Source: Lonicera japonica
Taxonomy: Eukaryota; Streptophyta; Magnoliopsida; Dipsacales; Caprifoliaceae
Assembly (NCBI GenBank): GCA_021464415.1
Contig: CM038466.1
Coordinates: forward strand, 20,399,017 to 20,463,016
DNA length: 64,000 nt
Direction: 5' to 3'
In this document: positions 30,972-44,188 of the stretch, piece after piece
How positions within the stretch are numbered: the stretch's first letter is position 1
Layout of the letters: every line of letters starts with the position of its first letter
Notes under the pieces: generated by a model
What the model was told of the DNA's origin: nothing
What the model saw: only the letters and a program-made list of their open reading frames with translations
Database searches by the model: none
Position numbers and translations under genes: made by a program

Positions 30972-33291
30972 TAATGAGCATAATTACATTGAATGAAAAT
31001 AAATTATAGAAAATATGAATAAATGACCTAAGGAGCAGCGGAAGTGATGGTTACCAGAAGTTGACAAAATGGCGTACAAGCTAATAACTTTGGGCCCATT
31101 TTCAGTCGTATGACTCGTCTAGAAACTCGTTCCAGTGGGTGTGGTTTGTTAAATCCTTGAGCACTTTTTTAAGTATTGGTTTTTCCTTCGGAGTAGAAGT
31201 GAAATATCTTCAATCCATAATCTTAATTCTTCTTCTGGAATATTTTTTAGTTGGTTTTTCTGGAATATTCTTCTTTTATTTATTTTTTTCTTTTGACACG
31301 AGGTGTTTTCTCAGCCTCATTGGGATGAGAATTATTTCTACTCAAAAAATTGACCATCTTTGGCAATGTCCAAATTTTACGATGTAAGAACAGTTTACCC
31401 ACTTAAAATGTATATTGCCATGTGTCGTACTTTCTGGTTGTAAATTATATTTCTAACTATTAATAGTTTTAAAATTTGTCTTCTTTTTTTTTTTCCCATA
31501 AAGTATAAAAGGTATAGTATAGTGAGATCAGGGATTTGAAGGAGACTAATATTTTAGTCACAAACATTATTGGGGGCAAGTAAAATATTAGTTTGATTGA
31601 TGTAGGTTAGGTAAACACGCATATGTGTTTATATGCTTGTTGGTCTATGGCTGATGATCTGAATGAACTTATCACGTCAGTATAGAAGAAGAAAATTTGA
31701 TCTATGATACACAAAATATTGAGTTCTGCTTCCGCACATTCCACTTGAACTAATTATAAAGTTATTTACAATACCATATTTTAACATATGCACGCGTATG
31801 GGCCATACATTTGTTTTTAATATTTGTATTGTTAAAGGTAATTACCATTAATTTCATGATTTAATTAAATTAAGAATATAGTTAGAACAGCCTAATGAGA
31901 TAATTTTGGCATACATGTGCATGATACATTTCAAGAGCCAAAATTAAACACGAGTAGAGTAATACATCACGATTAGCTTAATATATTATTTCCCACTCTG
32001 CAAAATTTTGACACAAAGGCATATAATGTCAAAATTGGTAAAACACGACGCTATCTTGTAAAATTGTCACCTTTATTACAAACTAAATTCGCGTCAATAA
32101 GATGAACTTGTGAAGCCAGTTAAGAAAACATTTCCGTATAAGGGCCTTTGCTGATTTCTGTAGGGTAAATTCTTACACGGTGGCTGAAGCAAGTGTGATC
32201 TACTTCAAGGTTTAGAAAAGGTGCAAGGTGCATGTGGTGGCTACAGGTTAGTTGAAAGTGGGAAACTGAATCAAACTCCCTGATTTTAATTCAGATCCTT
32301 AAACACCGGATTGGGAGTCTGTTTTCCATTTGGTGAAAGGATCTCCGTCAATGTTAGATACGTTGGGGGTAGGAAAATTTATATTGAGATGTAAGAAAGT
32401 TTAAAATTAATTAATAAAAAAATTGATTGTCCTATTATAGTACCCTCTGATTGATTAAATAAAATGAATGTGGTTTGAATTGAGAAGAGAAGAGGAGAGA
32501 TTTTCCATTGCTGAAAAAAAAAAGTGGCGGTATAAGTCAAGAGACATGCGTACCCTATCACATCAACTTCACATAATTTTATTCCAGACATGAAGGACAT
32601 GGACACTTACAATGTTATCACTAAATAATTTATAATATGGAAACCACATATGATCAGTATTTTTTCTAATTTTATCCATCTCTGTTAGTGTTTTGTCCAT
32701 TTCTAGCAGTGTATAACTTTGACCACTGGAAACAGGAGGGCCAGGGAGTATTATTAATTTTTATTTTTATTTTACAAAATGTCCTCACATTTTATAATGA
32801 GATCGAAACTAATTTTCATTAAAAAATTTAATTGTATATGGTCACAAGTGCTTTCAACGTGATTCGAACTCTTGTAATATAAGACTTGTTCTCCCGCTTA
32901 AAGTGCAAATTATCACCTGCTAAGCAAAAAATAAAGGGAGGATATTATTAGTTTCCACAGTGCCAAATATTTTAATGTGCAAAATGTTGCTCTGTCACTA
33001 GATAAATTAATGAAGCTTAACCAAGTGGGCTTTCTTATATTAAATATAACTTTAAACAATCATAATAATAACTTTTATAAATATAGGAACAGGATTTGCT
33101 ATTGTAATGAGTAATGGGTGATGGAGTAGTTTTCATAAAGAAAATAATGGGGAGAAGAAATGAAAAGAAAGTAATGAGTGAGGGTTATTTGATTTGTCAA
33201 AGGTACAGTGTTTCCCACTACCAACGTCTTCAAAGTTCCTAAAGTCCAACCAAAACTACTACTATTATTATTATTATTATTCAAAAAAAAA

Positions 33292-33323
<32 letters not shown>

Positions 33324-34752
33324 AGGTGATATAAAAAAGGCAAAAGAAGATGAAAGCCCACACCCCACAACTAGTGTTATATATTGTGTTGTGGGTCTAT
33401 TTTCGTTGCTAATTTAAGTAGTATGACAGCAGTAGTTGTGGTTCCACTAAAGTAGTCTTTGGATCAACAAACCACTCTAGTACTAGTTTGACTAACTACC
33501 ACTCTCGTCACTGTTCACATGTAGACTTTTTTCTTTGCATAAATCGGTCTACAAAAGTTGTTCCATACATCTTATTGTCTAAATTAAGACTCACATTTTA
33601 CCTTTACAACATAATTAATCAATATGCTTTTATCTTTACCATAATAATCATCGAGTAATGAAATTTTGTTCTTTACTATTGGGGGATTATGTTAATTTAG
33701 CCTCTCTTTTTTTGCGCAAATGATTTGAAATGGGTCAATTTCACTTGGGGTGGTTAAGTTGGCTGTAATAACAAAGCAAATTTAGTTATTGTTAATAATA
33801 TACAATTTACTTTGACAAATATTAATTAGTTTTGGCAGGTCTTTTACTAATTTAATTACTTATTTTTTTTTTATCAAAATTAAAGAAAAAATAATATTTT
33901 TATAGAAACGTTAGATAGATCGAGAATTCGTATATATGGGGGGGGGGGGAGGGATACGTTTAAACTTGATGATCTATTAGAAATCACACCTTCTCCACCG
34001 GATTCTAATCTAATTTTTATAAAAATGTGAAATTAAATCACCTACATCTAGCGCTGGTACATTAATCTAATCAAACCCCTCGCTAATTTTTTTAAACATG
34101 ATCATCTTTACTTCCAATGTTAATTAATACTAATGCTTTTCCAAATGCAATCCTTTTTCTCAGACAAAACCATGATTCCACATTATTTCACTTTTTTATA
34201 TATACAAACCATTAACTCACAACCACCATAGCAAGAGATGAACATACAACTATTATAAAGGGCGAATAGGATAAAAGGTTCGGCACCATATCAATGTGTA
34301 TCTAACCTAGGACTTATGCATTTCAAAAATAAAAAATATACCAAAGGGTTACAAAGTTGTTGGCTTTTCAAACGCAATCCTAAACTGCTATATCATTTTG
34401 AAAAATAACACACACACACACAGAGAACAAATGCATGTATGTAGCTTTAACTGTTTGTAAAAGTAATTACTATTAAAGATTAAAGTTAAGGTCATTTACA
34501 TTAGAGTTTGCTCTAGAAGCTAGAAAACAGTAACATATGAATGACCGTTTGCTTTTAGCTTTGTTTCAAATACAAATACGACTATATATATATATATGGT
34601 TCTTTTGTAATGAAATTAATATTCACATGCACCATGTAAATGAATTGAAATAATTCCATGGGAACCTTTTGGATTTAGTTTGGAGGCGAAAAAATGACAC
34701 CGTTAAAATAAAAGTGATAATATCGATTAGTTCAAAGTCTTGAAGCGTGTCA

Positions 34753-34868
34753 ATAAATATTACCTATGAAACAATCACATCGATTTGATTAGAGTATGTA
34801 TATATGTATGATAAATATTACCTATGAAATAATCACATCGATTTGATTAGAGTATGTATGTATGTATG
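34753..34868 (+). repeat. Two 58-bp tandem copies, then TATG microsatellite
   Basis: ATAAATATTACCTATGAAAC and its following ~38 bases recur at 34753 and 34811 with very few mismatches. The second copy runs into TATG repeats to about 34881. Confidence 0.85.
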
Positions 34869-35112
34869 TATGTATGTATGTTCTCGATCACAATCTAAAA
34901 ACATAAAAATGTGACATTTATAATTAAGTTAGTATAATGATGAATTGGCGGACAAAGGTTCAAGTTTTCATTTCCTCTCAAATTAACTTGAAATTTAGAA
35001 GAGAAAAAAGAAGTGTGAAAAGAGGATTGCGTAAAGAAATTAAGATAAGAAGCAAGTAGGGCCAAAAGGGTAAAACGATTAGCTTTGATTGGAATGTAGC
35101 TTAGGAGCTTTA

Positions 35113-35116
<4 letters not shown>

Positions 35117-35156
<40 letters not shown>
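35117..35156 (+). repeat. (TC)20 microsatellite
   Basis: Twenty uninterrupted TC units. Likely polymorphic in length. Confidence 0.95.
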
Positions 35157-35161
<5 letters not shown>

Positions 35162-35779
35162 TTTTCAACCTAAATGACAGCAAGTAGAGATTACGACGTT
35201 TAATTCTTCTACACCTTTGTCTCCTTGTCTTCTATCTAGCTAATTATTATTATAATTATATTCTACAAGTGCATTTTTTTTCTCCTATAATGCAGTTTTA
35301 TTTTATTTTTCATAACAGAGCTTATTAGTTAAAAGCGTTTATTTTCATTAGACCCCTCTTTACTCTTGTAAAAAATGGACTGTATTATTATTCGAAATTA
35401 GAGCTCATTTACTAGAGTTACATTGACTTGAAAGTGTTAGACTCTTAGATTTAAGTGAAAATTTTATTAATCACTAGAACAATTAATGCAGTAATTTAAA
35501 AATTAATTAACGTTCTTACTACCTTTTTCCTAAATATGCACTCTAATCTAATGCGAAGATGGGAGAAGAGTGGCTTGCAAACATGCACGCCGGAACGCAT
35601 CCCATATGCAGAATACCGTAAGTCTCATATTATATATTCTCTCTCTTTAACGTTAAAGTTAAGTATTTACATGTGACGTGCATATTATTTCCAATATTTG
35701 ATCAAACTTGAGCATGCAAATGTTGACACGTACTCTATTTCTATAGCATTGTACTAATAAGCGCACCAATTGAGTTTAA

Positions 35780-36050
35780 GAGTATATTCAATATAAAAAT
35801 TGATGAATACTTTCAAACTATTGACATGTAAGTATGTTTTTCCTATGTGGTATAAAAGAACTTCTTGTTTATTAAAACTAATTAACTATTTTATATGCAA
35901 TATCGATCTTGTTTGGTAGATCTTGATTTATACTTTTTAATAATATAATTTTATAAAAAAAATAATTTACAAAATTAAAATATTTGAAAGTTCGGAAAAA
36001 AAAAAAAAAAAACTTTCAAATTTTGCTCCTAATATATTGTAGTAGTTAAT
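35780..36050. mobile_element. Remnant of the GAGCATCTCC MITE family
   Basis: The left end GAGTATATTCAAT after TAA, the ACATGTAAG...TTTCCTATGTGG stretch and the TTTGGTAGATCTTGATTTATAC word follow the same order as in the intact MITE at 26403-26912. The right end is not identifiable; the copy is truncated or heavily decayed. Confidence 0.65.
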
Positions 36051-37892
36051 ACAATTAAAAAGAGAAGTTTTTATCAATGTATAGTGGGCGAAAATATATA
36101 TGCAAGTGACCCGCCGAGTCCTTTGTGGTGATGAGGAAAAATTTGATGTTTTGTTTTACGACTTTAACCCTTTCTATACTCGTGAAAATATATATATGCA
36201 AATGACCGTTATAAAAATGACATTAATGTCGAAAGTGGGCCCCATACAATCACCATTGGCATGTGAAAGACAGGACAAATCACGAATTGCATTTCCGATC
36301 CCTCCCATATTTCCAAGTTGAAGACTCTTTGTCCTCTGTTTTATTCAATCATATATAATTAATGAATATTTTAATCATAGTATTTTTTTTATTATTATTG
36401 AGAATTCAATCCAATTAATCATATAATTAAAGTTGGATTGAGTCAGTTTTCAGCACTTTAATTCTCTCTTCGTTATTATACATAATAATAATATATTTGA
36501 TTGAGAAATGCTAATTAATATATATACATACATTTATGGCGAAGCTAAATTAAATGATAGTGAGAAGAATGAGAGGGTCGGGTCCGTCCTTCTTCTTTTA
36601 AAGTGTGGTCGATTACCAGTGCCGCCCATTACCATATATGAGAAGTAGCTTTCGAGCTAGGGCTTAATTTCTTAGATATTCACAGAACCCCACCCTCAAA
36701 TATCTTCGGCCTTTTAATTTGTTTGGTTGGTCTACTGTGCAATCTAAATCTACATTTTAGTCTTTGGTGGTCCCAAATAGTCTGCTGATAGACTCCCACA
36801 TGGGCCCATGGGCCGTCCAAAAAGCCCACTCTTCATTGGCCGAACACCCACCATTCAAAAAACGATAATAATAATAATAATGATACACATCAAAAATATT
36901 TAAAATCAAGTGTCGACATACACCAAACACTTTTTAACATTGACTCGGCCTTTAAAGATAAAGTCTATACACATACTCGATCTCCATGTACTTGATCCTT
37001 AAGGAACGAGCCAGTGTAATTATTTTACTCAAAAATGACTCGGCCCCTAAGCACTGGATATATGCACATTTACTCGGTTCTTAGAAACTAAGTGAATAAG
37101 ATAGAGTGTTAGCAAGCTATTGTTTTAGTGTGTGTCGATAGTGTCCACGTAATTAAAAATAAATACAAATTTGTATCTTGTCTTGTTTTTATACTATCAT
37201 TTAGCATCATGTTTTATCATGCTTAAATATAATTTAAAAACAAGAATTTTCACCCCCAAATCTCTCCTCCACTGTACCCTTTTCCTTTTTTCTTCGGTTC
37301 GTATTTTCAACTTTTGAATTCCTCTCATTTTGGAGAGAGCTAGAGAGAGATTTAATAAGAACGAGGAATACAAAGAATGTATTCTCCGAAGAAAGGAGGC
37401 TCTGTGTTAAAATAAAATAGGACAATTTTAATCTGCTTTAATGAAATATATATTGAGGACATGCATTAAATATATATATATATATATATATACTTTACAA
37501 GTGTTACAGTAATTATTAAAATTTAATTTATTCTTTTAAGCGTACATCTCTATCTATCTGGGGAGTAGTTGTAATTTCGATATCCATCTTTAATTTACGT
37601 ATAAATAGAAATTTAATTATATATTATAACTTTCGTTCAACCTCGCTCGTTATATATGTTTCATATATTCCTACCATTGAAAACGTAAATGATTCATAAA
37701 CTCCACCGTTAGGATACTCTAAAATCATTACTAACATTAATTTGTTACCACTTATTAATAGCTTATAGATCAATAGCAATAACGGACTTGAAATTAAATA
37801 AACCTTGGTGAATTAATATTTAAGTGCCAAACAATTATCAGCATTAATCAATCAATTCTTCTTTTGTTTCTTTTCCACCCATTTTACTTTGA
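36051..37892. other. Intergenic, with a GGCCCA-rich patch
   Basis: No gene recognised. Around 36795-36840 the words GGGCCCATGGGCCG and AAGCCCA resemble TCP site II elements, which are common in plant promoters, but no gene follows. A (TA)n run lies near 37465-37490. Two stretches with ACTCGGC/ACTCGATC words (36940-37090) echo 46920-47080. Confidence 0.5.
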
Positions 37893-38513
37893 GGGCTCGT
37901 TTGGTTCGAGTTTTAGGAATGGAATTGGCATTCTAGATGCCAGGAAACCTTTATTCCTGGCATCCTTTATTGGATTCCATTAATGCTCGTTTGGTTGGAG
38001 TTTTAGGAATGAACTCGGCAAATTATTTTTTGTAATTTTCTGGATTTTTTTTTCATTTACTGGGAAAAATATTTTTTTTCATTTTCTGGGGAAAAATATT
38101 TTTTTTCATTTTCTGGAAAAAAATATTTTTTTTCACTTTCTGGGGAAAAAATAAAATTTTAAATTTTCTGGGAAAAAATATTTTTTTTTCACTTTCTGGG
38201 GAAAAAATAATATTTTTAATTTTCTGGGAATTTTTTTTTATTTTCTGGGAAAAAAATATTTTTGAAAATTTTCTGGAATTTTTTTTCATTTTCTGGAAAA
38301 AAAAACAGTTTTTGGACAAAAAAAAAGAATTCCTCAAATTTGGAATCCAAGATTCCTCCCAATTTATAAGGGAATAGATTTTGGCAAAATGGGGGAATTT
38401 AGGATTCCTAGGAATCCTAAATTCCTAGCTAAAACTCCAACCAAACAAAATAATCTTCATGGAATGGAATTTAGGATTCCAGGAATCCTGAAAAACTCCA
38501 ACCAAACGAGCCC
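37893..38513. mobile_element. Harbinger-like element A, 621 bp, TGA target duplication
   Basis: Left end GGGCTCGTTTGGTTCGAGTT; the reverse complement of the right end is GGGCTCGTTTGGTTGGAGTT, 19/20 identical. Flanked by TGA (37890-37892 and 38514-38516). A second left-end copy at 37984-38005 shows an internal rearrangement. The middle is a degenerate TTTTCTGGG-AAAAAATATTTT minisatellite (about 38036-38300). The same family occurs at 43550-44188 with a TAA duplication. No transposase. Confidence 0.8.
38036..38310 (+). repeat. TTTTCTGGGGAAAAAATA-type minisatellite inside element A
   Basis: About eight degenerate units of 25-45 bp, each centred on TTTTCTGG followed by an A run and a T run. The unit is partly self-complementary. 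The long reverse frame over it is a repeat artefact. Confidence 0.75.
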
Positions 38514-38516
38514 TGA

Positions 38517-39425
38517 GGGTGTGTTTGTTACCCGAAATTAGAAGTAGAATAGAATTAATTAATTTTATCTGGTGTTTGTTATCGAAAAAGATAGGATAAA
38601 TAAATTTATGTCATGTGTTTGGCGCAAGGGTGGATAGAATATTTTAATCATATCTCACGTTCGGCGCAACACGGGACTTGATTGCATTCGAGATTAATTA
38701 TTATTTTCTCCCTTTAGAACCGGATAAATATATACCACCCCTATAGGTAGTATTATTTTATCCTATGATTGTCGGATAACAAAATGTATATAAAAATTAA
38801 TATTTCATTAATTTTTTTTTAATCTTTTTCTTTACACCTTTTAGATATTCAAATTTATTAATGAAAATTTTCAACCACCCAAAATCACAGTAACTCAACT
38901 AATAAAATTTATTTCTTTTATAATATGGCATTTTTATTTATTTATTTGTTGAATGAAAATATTTATAAGAAACTTTAATTTTAGAAAAAAGGGTAACATT
39001 AGAATTTAAAAGTGTACTTAATACCTAGTTTGTAAATATTGTACATGATATAAAACTTTTCTCCTGAAAGAGTATTTTACGAAACTTATTTATAAATAGA
39101 AGAATCGCATTAGTTAAAAAAAATTATGCATAACAATTAAAATTGCATATATTTTTTTAAAAAAGCAAGTTGTATTATATAATATCTGGACTTGTAATCC
39201 AGAATTCCATCAAATGCAACGTTTATTAAATCTTTATCCGACTAATCCTTATTCTGTCCGATTCCACTTAATCCTTATTCTGTCCGATTCCACTTAATCC
39301 TTATCCGACTGATTCCTTTGCTATCCTATCCCACATAATTCCTATTCGACTAATTCCGATTCTTATCCTATCCGGCCTTTATCCTATTATATCCTACCTC
39401 CTTATCTGGCACGCTAAACACACCC
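38517..39425. mobile_element. Harbinger-like element B, 909 bp, TGA target duplication
   Basis: Ends GGGTGTGTTTG and (reverse complement) GGGTGTGTTTA, flanked by TGA (38514-38516 and 39426-39428). AGGATAAA-type words lie near the left end and TTATCCTAT words near the right. A small tandem TTCTGTCCGATTCCACTTAA repeat lies near 39252-39300. No transposase is visible. It abuts element A through a shared TGA. Confidence 0.7.
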
Positions 39426-39428
39426 TGA

Positions 39429-40492
39429 AACTATAAACTGGACATCACTTTGATGTTTAAATTTGGTTATTAATAGGTTGGGTAAATGTAATATTTTTTT
39501 TCTCTTCTATATAAACAAGATATATATTGTCGTTGGCCATGGAAGAAAGGAAACAAACGATAGAATATCTCTATTTACACTATACATGCTAACACCCCAT
39601 GTGTAACATGTTAGGTGTATTAGCACTACAAATAATTACTTTGTCATTATAAAAGTATCCTTAATGATTCAATGTGTTAAAAGTGTCCAAAAACATGCAT
39701 ATCATTAAAGATAATTTCAATATGCTAGAATACTCATTTAAATTGTTAAGGAGTGTTTGTCAACTCCAATTCTACAATCATTTAATTAGAATTGGAGTAT
39801 GATTTTAGAATTCAATTGTTTTAATGGACTGTAATGTCGAGAATTCCATAGCTATTGATTTTAAATGACCGGATTTCATAGAAAAAGTATAATTTTTCTG
39901 TTTCAATTCCCATTGAAAGAAAAAACTCTATTTGTATTTTTTTACATAGTAAATATATAGTATATACATTATGTATATTATGTAATTGCCCTTCACATAA
40001 TGATCTTTCGCTTTGTTTCTTGAAGGTTAATTTTATAAATTGCTTTGTTTTGTTAATAAATAAATTAATTAATAAACCAAGATATCAAGTATGAACAAAT
40101 CATGTTATTACCACTTGACTAAACACAATCACATATTTAACATTTAGAAAAGGACTAGGTATATATTGAATATGCATCGAGTGTGCCACAAATATATTAT
40201 ATATTAAAGAACCTCCAAGTTCACCACTCTTGTCCACACCTGCTACCTACTGTCATAGCTCTAACGGATGTTGCATAAACTCTATCAAGGTTGCTAGAAC
40301 TCCGAAAATGGTTCTAGGAACTCTGGCATGGGTGGCAGCAATGTATTGTTGTGGCAAAGTTGTTTAAACCATTGTTTCTTTAGATTTTGAAATAACTTTT
40401 ACAAAGTAGGTTAAGAAATAATTTTAATAAAATTCTAAATAAAAATTACATACAATTTAGACAACATTTGCAATGTCATGGAATTACAATTT
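39429..40492. other. Intergenic, no gene seen
   Basis: AT-rich sequence between element B and the next MITE. Nothing recognised. Confidence 0.5.
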
Positions 40493-40495
40493 TAA

Positions 40496-41317
40496 GAGCA
40501 TCCACAGCGTAATTGGTATACTTGACAGACAAATTTACCATTAAATATTTTTTTTTGAGACTACACTGCATATGGTTAAGAAAGTAGCCATACGAGTGTA
40601 GTATACTATTTTGGGTAAAACATGTTTGTTATACTTGGGGAAAAAATCATACAAATGAGGCACATTCTTTTGGGTTTTTATTTTTTATTTTTGTGACACA
40701 TGTGAGGCACACCATTTTGGTCTTATACGAGTTTGTACTATGCTTGGATGACTAAAACTTAACAGTATGGTAAGTTTATACCTTCACTTAAACCTGGCTA
40801 CACAACACGCAACACAAACCAACACAAAATTATAAGTTAATGGGTTAAACCTTAACAGTTTTGAGTTGTATTTGTACCGATACCATAAGACACGAAAAAT
40901 TAACGGGTCGAGTAAGATAATTACCCATTTAAACATGTTAATAATATACATAATTGTATAATATTATATATGTACATGTGTATATGTATATTTTAATATA
41001 AATGTATATAATTTATATAAGTATTATATATCTATTTGTTAATTCAAGGTAAACTTAAAATATTATATAAACAAACATATTTTTTTTATTATACATATAC
41101 TTAACGGTTAATAACGGGTCATATCGGATAATTCGTTAAAACTCGAAACAATAACACCTTAAATACAATAAAAATTGACACAAATATGATCTGAACCGAT
41201 TCATTGACAGGTTTACATTTTTACTATCATACATGAGAATATATGTAGGTTAAGTTATGCGCAGAGTAAACTACCGAATAATATATTTGTAAATATACCA
41301 ACTTGTTGTAAATGCTC
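40496..41317. mobile_element. GAGCATCCACA-family MITE, 822 bp, with a nested remnant
   Basis: Left end GAGCATCCACAGC, right end (reverse complement) GAGCATTTACAAC, flanked by TAA (40493-40495 and 41318-41320). The left part carries the CATACGAGTG motif (40589) shared with elements at 55,250-55,790 and 59,610-60,631. The middle (about 40790-41260) looks like another insertion, with AACACGCAACAC and AACGGTTAATAACGGGTCA words typical of hAT remnants, but its ends are not clear. Confidence 0.65.
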
Positions 41318-41320
41318 TAA

Positions 41321-41997
41321 TAGAATTTTAAAACTGCGAAACCGAGTGTTCCTTAATAATGTATGAAATACTTGCCCGTTAAAATTCTTAAAATGTGTTT
41401 CTAAGGGCATATGGTAGCTTAACTTTAAATTGTAAGAAAACTTGCTTGTTTTAACTTTTGAACCAGAAAAATTAACGAATGTGTAAAAGTGTACGGGATT
41501 TCATTATTTAATTTTTTATACAAGGTTTTAGTATTCATTTTATGGAACTAAATTAACAAGTTTTAAATTAAAAAAAAATATTGTGTACATACAATATAAT
41601 TTTAGTTAATCTACAAAAAAAATAGTATGTCGAGTAATTGTATGTTTAGATATTTAATAATTTATTAATAAAAATAATAATATATGACTTAAAAGTATAT
41701 ATTAAAAATAAAAATAATAAATTATTATACGAAGACTTTATGTTATATTTAATGCTTGTTAAAAATTTATTTATTTTTAATATAATTACTTAACATACTT
41801 TTAACACATACGTTAATGTGATGGATTATTAATTAATGTTTTTTTTTAAAATGTTTGAATTAAATTTTGTGTATTTTAATTAATTTTTATTTATAGTATG
41901 TAATTATTGCTAGTTAAATATTATTTTAATAATTTTAAAAATTAGTTTTGAGAGTTCTAAGACGACGTTGAAGTTGTCCTTTGAGGACCGAACTTGT
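41321..41997. other. Intergenic, no gene seen
   Basis: Very AT-rich. Nothing recognised. Confidence 0.5.
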
Positions 41998-42576
41998 TAA
42001 AATATTGGGTGATTTGTACTTTGGCACCTAAAGTTTTGTCATAATTGGATTTTGGTATCCATTTTTTTACATATTAGTATCTTGATACTTATTTTCAATT
42101 TTTTGAGTACTTTGGTACCCACTTTTGATGATTCCGCTAATTGACCGTCAAGTGCCTTATAAAATGAAGATAATACCCTTACATATATGTATTCCACCAT
42201 TTTCCTACCACCGATCATCATTTACGGTCATTGCTCTTTTCGATGCTAATTTACTTGATTAATTTCTTCCCAATTTTTAAAAAATCCCCACTCCAAATTT
42301 GATGTATGTCTCCCAAATCCATCAATATAAAACTCGAATTTGTTCAAAAAATAACTCAACCCCTCTTTACTCTTGATCCCCAAATCCATCAAGTGAAAAT
42401 CCCCAATTTCTTAAACATGTCACGTGAAGGAATTGCCATAAGTGATCATGGTATGCAATGGGCCCGGTGCTAAAAATGTGTTGATTGTGCAAAGATATGG
42501 TGTACAGAGGTGCATCACTGCGAGGTGGTGTGGCGCCGACGATGGTGGTATGGGCAGCTAGCCGTGGTGTTCTTCA

Positions 42577-43171
42577 TAGGGGTGTTTTCGGTTTCAGTCG
42601 GGGTAGAAACTAGGGTACCCCAAACCCTCCCCAAACTTTATAGTTCGGTTTCGGTTCGGTTCGGTTTCGATTTTCATACCTATGAAACCCAAACCCTCCC
42701 CAAATTATTCGGTTTCGGTCCAGTTCGGTCCCATTCGATTTTTTTGTATTGTTAAAACTTTAGTTCAAAATTGCACTAAAAATATAAATTCACTCAAAAG
42801 GCGCTACAAAAAAATTATATAATGTATTTATTTTAATAATTAGCTTAAGTAATTATTTATAAATGTAAATAATCCATAGGGTTGGGTCATTTATATAATG
42901 TAAATGTTGTAAGAAAATTTACTCTTTTTTTTTTCAACGTATTATAAGACAACTTAAGTAATTACATTAAGTTAGCAAATATTTTTTTAAAAAGATTCGG
43001 TTTTTTCGGTCCAATTCGGGGATCCCGAATCCCCAACACATACCGACCCAAATCAATCGGTTTCGGTTTTTTATTTCAGTTTCAGTTTTTTTTTCGGTTC
43101 GAAAAATTTCGGATCGCAACGGATCAGTTCGGTTCGTTCGTTCAGTTTTCGAATTTCTGACAACACCCCTA
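42577..43171. mobile_element. hAT-like element, 595 bp, nested in the MULE
   Basis: Ends TAGGGGTGTTTTC and (reverse complement) TAGGGGTGTTGTC, flanked by a perfect 8-bp duplication GTTCTTCA (42569-42576, 43172-43179). Subterminal GGTTCGGTTTCGG-type repeats at both sides. No transposase. Confidence 0.9.
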
Positions 43172-43549
43172 GTTCTTCAACCTCTCAAATGTAAACAAAA
43201 TTCCCCATTCTTTAAATATAGTCATCGTCTATTACTCTATAATTGGAGAGTAAATTTAAATTAACATGTCTTGGTTTCTACTTTCTTTTTTCTCTTCGCA
43301 TATTAATTCCCTCACTGTTGGCAATGGTGGTACGGTAGTGAACACGATGTAGTGTTGTGGTGATTATGCAAGGATATGGAGTATGAGGTGCGGCGATGAG
43401 AGGTGGTATGGCGCCGGAGAAATGGGGAGGGTGGAGACGATGTACCGAAGACGAGGAAAATGGTGGGTGAAGATTGTGGCAGTGGCAACCGAGGGGTGTT
43501 GAGAGAGAAATGGGTGTAGTGTATAATAAAATGGGTTTAGTTACTTTAA

Positions 43550-44188
43550 TGGCTCGTTTGGTTCAAGATTTAAACCATTCCAGGAATGCTACATTCCATT
43601 CCGAAACAATTCCCACGTTTGGTTCAAGTTTTAAGTCCGGAATAAATGATTTCAGGAACAAACCTTTCCCCCAAAGTTCTCCCATTTAAATCACAAGGAA
43701 TAAACCATTACCAATGAGCATCTTTTTTAATTTTTTCATGTTAGGACTAAAATAACACTCTTCCTTATGAATAAATAATTCTTTTTCCATCAGTGTATGA
43801 AAATATTGTTTGGAACTTTTTTTTTTAATTATGCTGCTACACAAAAATGAAAAAAAAAATTATTTGAAACTTTTTTCTTTTCTTTTTTCCTGTTGTAATT
43901 TTTTTTTAATTAAAAATAATTGTAATTTTTGTAGGATAGTTATTAGCTAGGCATGTGTAATTTTTGTAATTCATTATAGTAATTGTCTCTTTTGAAAAAT
44001 TAGTAGGTGATGTTTTCTCATCTTTTAAAAAGAAGGGTATTTTTGTAATTAATACTTTATTCCACTCCTATTCCCGGTTGAACCAAACATCGGCATGGCA
44101 TCCTTAATGCCAGGAAAATAACTTTCCAGGAATCAAGTATTCCCATTCCATGCCCATTCCATTCCCAAAACTCGAACCAAACGAGCCC
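43550..44188. mobile_element. Harbinger-like element A family, second copy, 639 bp
   Basis: Left end TGGCTCGTTTGGTTCAAG, right end inverted GGGCTCGTTTGGTTCGAG, flanked by TAA (43547-43549, 44189-44191). Same ends as 37893-38513, but a different interior and a TAA instead of TGA duplication. The left terminal base is T rather than G. Confidence 0.8.

Larger units (their letters stand above)
30975..35779. other. Intergenic with simple repeats, no gene seen
   Basis: AT-rich. Contains an A-run near 33282-33308, a two-copy 58-bp tandem repeat (34753-34868) continued by a TATG microsatellite, and a (TC)20 run (35117-35156). Near 32830-32920 a reverse-strand B-box-like GTTCGAATC word hints at an old tRNA-derived SINE, unsupported otherwise. 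Frames at 31139, 32379, 33099 and 33208 are low complexity. Confidence 0.55.

Noticed and set aside
35540..35620. Possible microRNA or conserved short gene around GGGAGAAGAGTGGCTTGCAA
   Set aside because: No foldback partner and no match to a plant microRNA that I know.
38053..38337. Lys/Phe-rich 94-residue reverse frame
   Set aside because: Pure minisatellite translation inside element A.
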